From Augochlora pura (taxonomy: Eukaryota; Arthropoda; Insecta; Hymenoptera; Halictidae): a stretch of DNA of 64,000 nt. A model generated the notes under the pieces. The model made no database searches and was not told the origin of the DNA. It saw nothing but the letters and a program-made list of their open reading frames with translations. A program made the position numbers and the translations under genes. The stretch is taken from NCBI RefSeq assembly GCF_028453695.1, contig NC_135778.1, forward strand, positions 31,733,214 through 31,797,213, written 5' to 3'. This document shows, in pieces, positions 60,001 to 64,000 of this stretch. How positions within the stretch are numbered: the first letter of the stretch is position 1; each line of letters begins with the position of its first letter.

Positions 60001-61090
60001 CGGCGATGACGATTACGATGACGACGATGACCAAGATAATATCAGCAAACTCTTCTCGGCCGAGAGGACAAAGCGTAAACAACTTTGTCTCATAATTCTG
60101 CCCCGTCATCGCTCGGTGGATTGATAAAGCCTGTTATCTCTGACGCTGATGACGATTTTGTTTAATGATCCAGCTGACGCCGATCGCGCCAATAACGATT
60201 ATCACTTCAACGTCAACGCCGGGCGCTGACTTTGACGATGTTTAACACGTTGAGCACCACGCTGATTTTTAAGGGGGTCCCCGTCAGGCCGCGCGCACCG
60301 CGTAGAAGCGCTGGTACTGTAGAGCCAATGTTTCTTCTCGCAGTAGAAGATAAAAAAATAAATAAATAAATAATAAATTAATAATAAATTTTCTGTAATT
60401 CCATAAAACAGTGTAAATTTTATAGTTCTCATGTTACACGCTGTCAGCCAGCGCGGTTGGCGCGGCCTAAACGGAAAGTCTAGTGTCAGCCATATATGGC
60501 TGACGTGGCGCTCAACGTGTTAAGGATGATTACTTGTATGACATTCAATTATGATCTTCATAACTGCAACGATGGTTAATGACGGTCGAGTCGATGATGT
60601 CAACGACGACGGTCATTTTACTGACGACGATAATTATTTTCATGGTTATTGACGATGTTGGTTTTCGTGATTGCTTACGACGATTTTTATTATTGTTGCC
60701 GATAATGATGATATTCATAATGATTTGTATCGTTGTTGCTGATAATGGCGACTCATGATTACTGATGACGATGTGTTTTATCATTGTTGTTGATAATTGT
60801 GATGTATATGTTTTAGTTTTCACTATTGACGATGCTTATGTGTATCCTTATTGCTGATAATGGTGATATTTACGATTACTGAAGACGATCATTTTTATCG
60901 TTGTTAATAATCATGATAAGTTTCATGATACAGTTGTGTTTACTACGGCGATGATAATTTTCATGACTACTAACGATGATAATGATGATGATGGTGCTCT
61001 TCATGATTACTAATGGCGATGACGTCGTCCACGATTACTGCCGACGATGATGATTTTCATTATTACTGACAATGGTAATGCGTAATTACG
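60001..61090. repeat. Degenerate GATGAC/GATTACTGA repeat field
   Basis: Over about 1 kb, phrases such as TTTCATGATTACTGACGATG and GATAATGATGAT recur at irregular 35-60 base intervals (for example near 60640, 60750, 60860, 60960, 61000 and 61040). It looks like an old minisatellite built from GAT/GAC triplets. The TTAA element at 60246-60519 sits inside it. Confidence 0.6.
60246..60519. mobile_element. piggyBac-type MITE (274 bp) flanked by TTAA
   Basis: The termini CACGTTGAGCACCACG and, in reverse complement, CACGTTGAGCGCCACG match at 15 of 16 positions. TTAA is at 60242-60245 and 60520-60523. Near the right end is a perfect palindrome GTCAGCCATATATGGCTGAC. The tight terminal match suggests a fairly recent insertion. 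No coding capacity. Confidence 0.85.
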
Positions 61091-61676
61091 CCTACGACGT
61101 AGACAGCATTAACCAAGTTTAATGATGTCGACAACATGAATGACATCGAATAGAACTTGTATTACGCTGTTAATGACTTCGACTGAAACTCAAACACGAT
61201 CATAGTTATCTCAACGAACTATCTACGCCTGCAATTATTATTCCGACTTTATCTTCGACTTCATCTTCCTGAATACCGGAAAGTTTTAATGAATTTCCGA
61301 GATCCTTACTCGGTCCCATTTGCAATTCAATTTGCGATTGAAAGATCGAGATTAACGCGAGTCCGATCGACATGATCGAACAATCGCGGTCGCTACCGGG
61401 GACTACGAATTATTAAGAATCAATCTGGCAACGTACAACTCGCGCGTAATGATAAGCCGAGCAGCAATTCCAGGATACGTCCTGCCGTCGACGCAAGTTG
61501 CCGTTAACACGGGAAACCATGTAAATTCCGTTCGACGCAATTGAATTCGTCAATGAACCGTCCGCGTTGATTCTACGGAAACAGGGTCGCGCACTCGAGG
61601 GATCATTAACGAGCCTGACCTGGAATTATGAAGCTCGCAATTATCATCAACAACCCGGCGGAAAACGGGGCTCCCC

Positions 61677-61696
61677 GTGTGTGTGTGTGTGTGTGT
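61677..61696. repeat. (GT)10 microsatellite
   Basis: Perfect GT dinucleotide run. Confidence 0.9.
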
Positions 61697-62070
61697 CCTC
61701 GTGGATCACGATTTTGGAATCTTGTCCGGTTGGATCGCTGCCAGCTCTCTTCCTTTTAATCTTCCGTCACGTCTTTCGGGCCCGGAATTGACACGGATTC
61801 AGCCGGTTCCTCCGCTGATTAGTCCTTTATCACTTGGCTCGTTGCGTGATTCTTCCCTCCGATGTTCTGTTGGCGTCAAGAACTCATCAGTCGGAGCGAT
61901 AGCGATCCGATTACAAGCTACCGACTTCTTTATATTCACTCGGATATTTCTGTTCGGTCGTCCGAAAAGTTCGTGCCGGTTGGCACTGCCATACAGAGTA
62001 ACGAGTACATACATTGATAAAAATCAAAATCAAAAATCAATGTTCTGTTAAAATAATCGTGTTTTACCGC

Positions 62071-62145
62071 TGTTGATAGACTACAGATGTTATGCGTTTA
62101 TAGCGACAAATGGACAAGTGAAATACGGAACACTGAAGACATTAG
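62071..62145 (+). repeat. Dispersed repeat family B, copy 6
   Basis: TGATAGACTACAGATGTTAT, then GCGTTTATAGCGACAAATGG and ACAAGTGAAATA, aligns with the copies at 56265 and 22990. Confidence 0.55.
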
Positions 62146-63896
62146 AAGGATATAAGAACCTCTTCACACTATTTTTAATGTCATGAAAATATTTAGAGAA
62201 GAAATAAATCGTTGCTTAATTCTTATTTTCTACGGCTCATTGTAGGCAACTTTCTTTTTTACGTAAATAAATTTAATTTCTAACATTAACTATAAAACCT
62301 TGACATAATTATTAATCTGAAATAATTGAATAATATAATAATTGAGAAACATATATATATAAGTTTTTAAGTATCTTCAAACGTAAATAAATAACAAGAA
62401 AAAAACAGTTAGTCATAAATAATTTTTAAACATGTTACAATGATAAAATATTTTCAATTATCAGTATTATCACTACCAGTGATTTCAACATCGACATTGT
62501 TTGAATCTAAGGAAATCGGTATCTCTTTGTCATATTATAGCAGAGTTTCATTTGCGGCAAAGTTTGGTTAAAATTAATCAACATATACTTATACATATAT
62601 ACGTAAAAACGTCGTGTTCGAATTTTCTCGGCAACTCAATATTTCATCAGTCTCCTTCAGTTTCACGTTCCTCTTTACTTCTCCTCCTGAACTTCTTGCT
62701 TTGCCTCTTCTGGCGCACACTCCTTCTCCTTATAGGTTAGGTACTTATCTACTTCATAAATTCCATTTTCCTTTTCCATTCTTCTTACTTTATCTTCTCA
62801 CTATAATTCCGCACTTTACACTAATATATTTGATCGATCGATTTGTACCGCATAATTTATAACCAATTCACGTTTTATTCTTCTCAACATCAAAACTACT
62901 AGCTCATTTTTTCTTTTGCCTCGTCTTTGTAATATTGTTGTTACTGGCCTTTATTTCTACGGTTATTTATTATCCCCAAATTTTCCGTCTCACGTAACTT
63001 TTACCTAAACCGAGTTCTCTTTTTTCTATCTCGGCTAAAATTTGGGCATACTGCATTACACCCTTTGTACGTGTAGGTCAATTAAGATTGAATGAGAAAA
63101 TAAATCAACTTTCTGTAATTTATTAAAGTTAAGGGCACAATTTTCTTACTATTGCGTTAACAGAATATACGTTGATGTATATTGTAAAAGGCATAATTTT
63201 CTTATTATTATGATAAAAAAAAGGTATGTTAGTGTTTATTATAAACTTTTCTACATCATAAAAAAACCATTAAATAATATATTAATGATATTTATTTTTT
63301 GAAACCACTAACGGTCTTAAGTATAATCATCGCGCGATTAGAACTGTTATGTTTATAATCTCCCTCTTACTACTTGTTCCACCTCCGCAGCTACTTAGTA
63401 TATGGGGGAATGTAAACACGATAGTGCAGCAAAGATTATAAATGTCGTCACTACATTAAGCATTTTATAAATACTTCTATTTCATCTTCGACAAGAAAAA
63501 ACTACATTTTAAATCTTACATTGCCCTAATTTTGAAAAAGTTTGACGAATTATTTATACATATAAATTTACAATAAATACGATCAATTTAAGAGCCACAA
63601 ATCTTGTATCTATTTTGTCTCCACGGTTTACACATAGCTCGTATATTTACGCATCTCTTGATACATATTTGACAAGCGTTCGGCCAATCAGCGGTCATCA
63701 ATTTTCTCTGTACACTACTCAAAAGTTATTTTAATATCATTCCCACGATACATTATCAATTCCGTGTAAGCCACTATTAATAATCGCAGAGTACACTTCT
63801 TATCTAATCGATAATTATTACCTCTGTAGTAAATTCTGTCTACGATTAATTTTATCCGATCTTCGCTTGATTTAGAAAAATTATTTGTTCAGTACA

Positions 63897-64000
63897 TTAA
63901 ATTATCGCAAACTGTCCCTCAGTTTGCAAACAATAATGAATAATTTGGGAAGAGAAGATACGATTTTTATTTGAGTCTCGCTTCGATTGTCAACAACTAC
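63897..64000 (-). repeat. Dispersed repeat family A, copy 5, cut by the window edge
   Basis: The reverse complement reads CTCTTCCCAAATTATTCATT, ATTGTTTGCAAACTGAGGGA, CAGTTTGCGATAATTTAATG, which matches the plus-strand copy at 43251. The neighbouring GGAAGAGAAGATACGATTTT matches the inverted flank of that copy. Confidence 0.6.

Larger units (their letters stand above)
61091..63896. other. Non-coding DNA to the right edge
   Basis: CpG-richer to about 62.0 kb with a GT microsatellite, then AT-rich. The frames at 61567-62051 cross the microsatellite and are not recognised. From 62.15 to 63.89 kb I see nothing beyond AT-rich sequence. Confidence 0.55.

Noticed and set aside
1..64000. tRNA, rRNA or CRISPR features
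   Set aside because: By eye I found no convincing tRNA A/B boxes with foldable arms, no rRNA segments, and no array of identical repeats with unique spacers. The tandem arrays have diverged units with no spacers.

Overview
The window is a stretch of animal nuclear genome, most likely an insect and probably a hymenopteran such as a bee. The evidence is a spliced GOLIM4-type Golgi gene with short introns, an AT-rich background broken every 2-4 kb by CpG-rich islands of a few hundred bases, candidate TCAGT initiators, and many small mariner-, piggyBac- and hAT-type non-autonomous transposons. The species assignment is inference. No bacterial operon, CRISPR array or rRNA gene was seen, and no tRNA gene was found by eye.

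Layout. Positions 1-420 (minus strand): the 5' part of a gene running off the left edge, one clear acceptor and exon (1-54) and an upstream, probably non-coding exon ending at a strong donor (294). Positions 2282-3661 (minus): a complete three-exon gene for a 398-residue GOLIM4/GPP130-like type II Golgi membrane protein, with a candidate 5'-UTR intron and polyadenylation signal. From 3.8 to 64 kb no further complete gene is visible. This looks like intergenic DNA followed by the long introns of a plus-strand gene that continues past the right edge. One well-bounded coding exon (47595-47717) supports that gene. Candidate start regions are at about 14.8-15.4 kb (ending in a GTGAGT donor), 21.4 kb and 48.5 kb, each GC-rich with a TCAGTC initiator. 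A candidate minus-strand first exon at 12.2-12.5 kb lies beside three CCAAT boxes spaced exactly 30 bp apart.

The non-coding part is rich in repeats. Three short elements are bounded by TTAA (24021-24223, 50532-50865, 60246-60519). One of them is nested in a TA-flanked 595-bp element (50288-50882), 13 bp from that element's right end. Two mariner-type copies lie in opposite orientation (31787-32055 and 32522-32941), and there are two related hAT-like elements (26815-27118 and 53383-53703). The 3' end of a non-LTR retrotransposon is at 58718-59037. There are at least eight separate degenerate tandem arrays with periods of 24, 27, 39, 40, about 105, 111-121, about 150 and about 180 bp. Two unclassified dispersed repeat families (called A and B here) have five or six copies each.

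Two 100-N gaps (25711-25810, 41426-41525) abut low-complexity sequence and are probably assembly gaps of unknown true size. Nothing here amounts to a coherent new enzymatic system. The strongest leads are the nested transposon, dispersed families A and B, the in-frame 39-bp minisatellite, the CCAAT array, the unidentified proline-rich exon, and an isolated CCHC zinc-knuckle reading frame at 51.3 kb.
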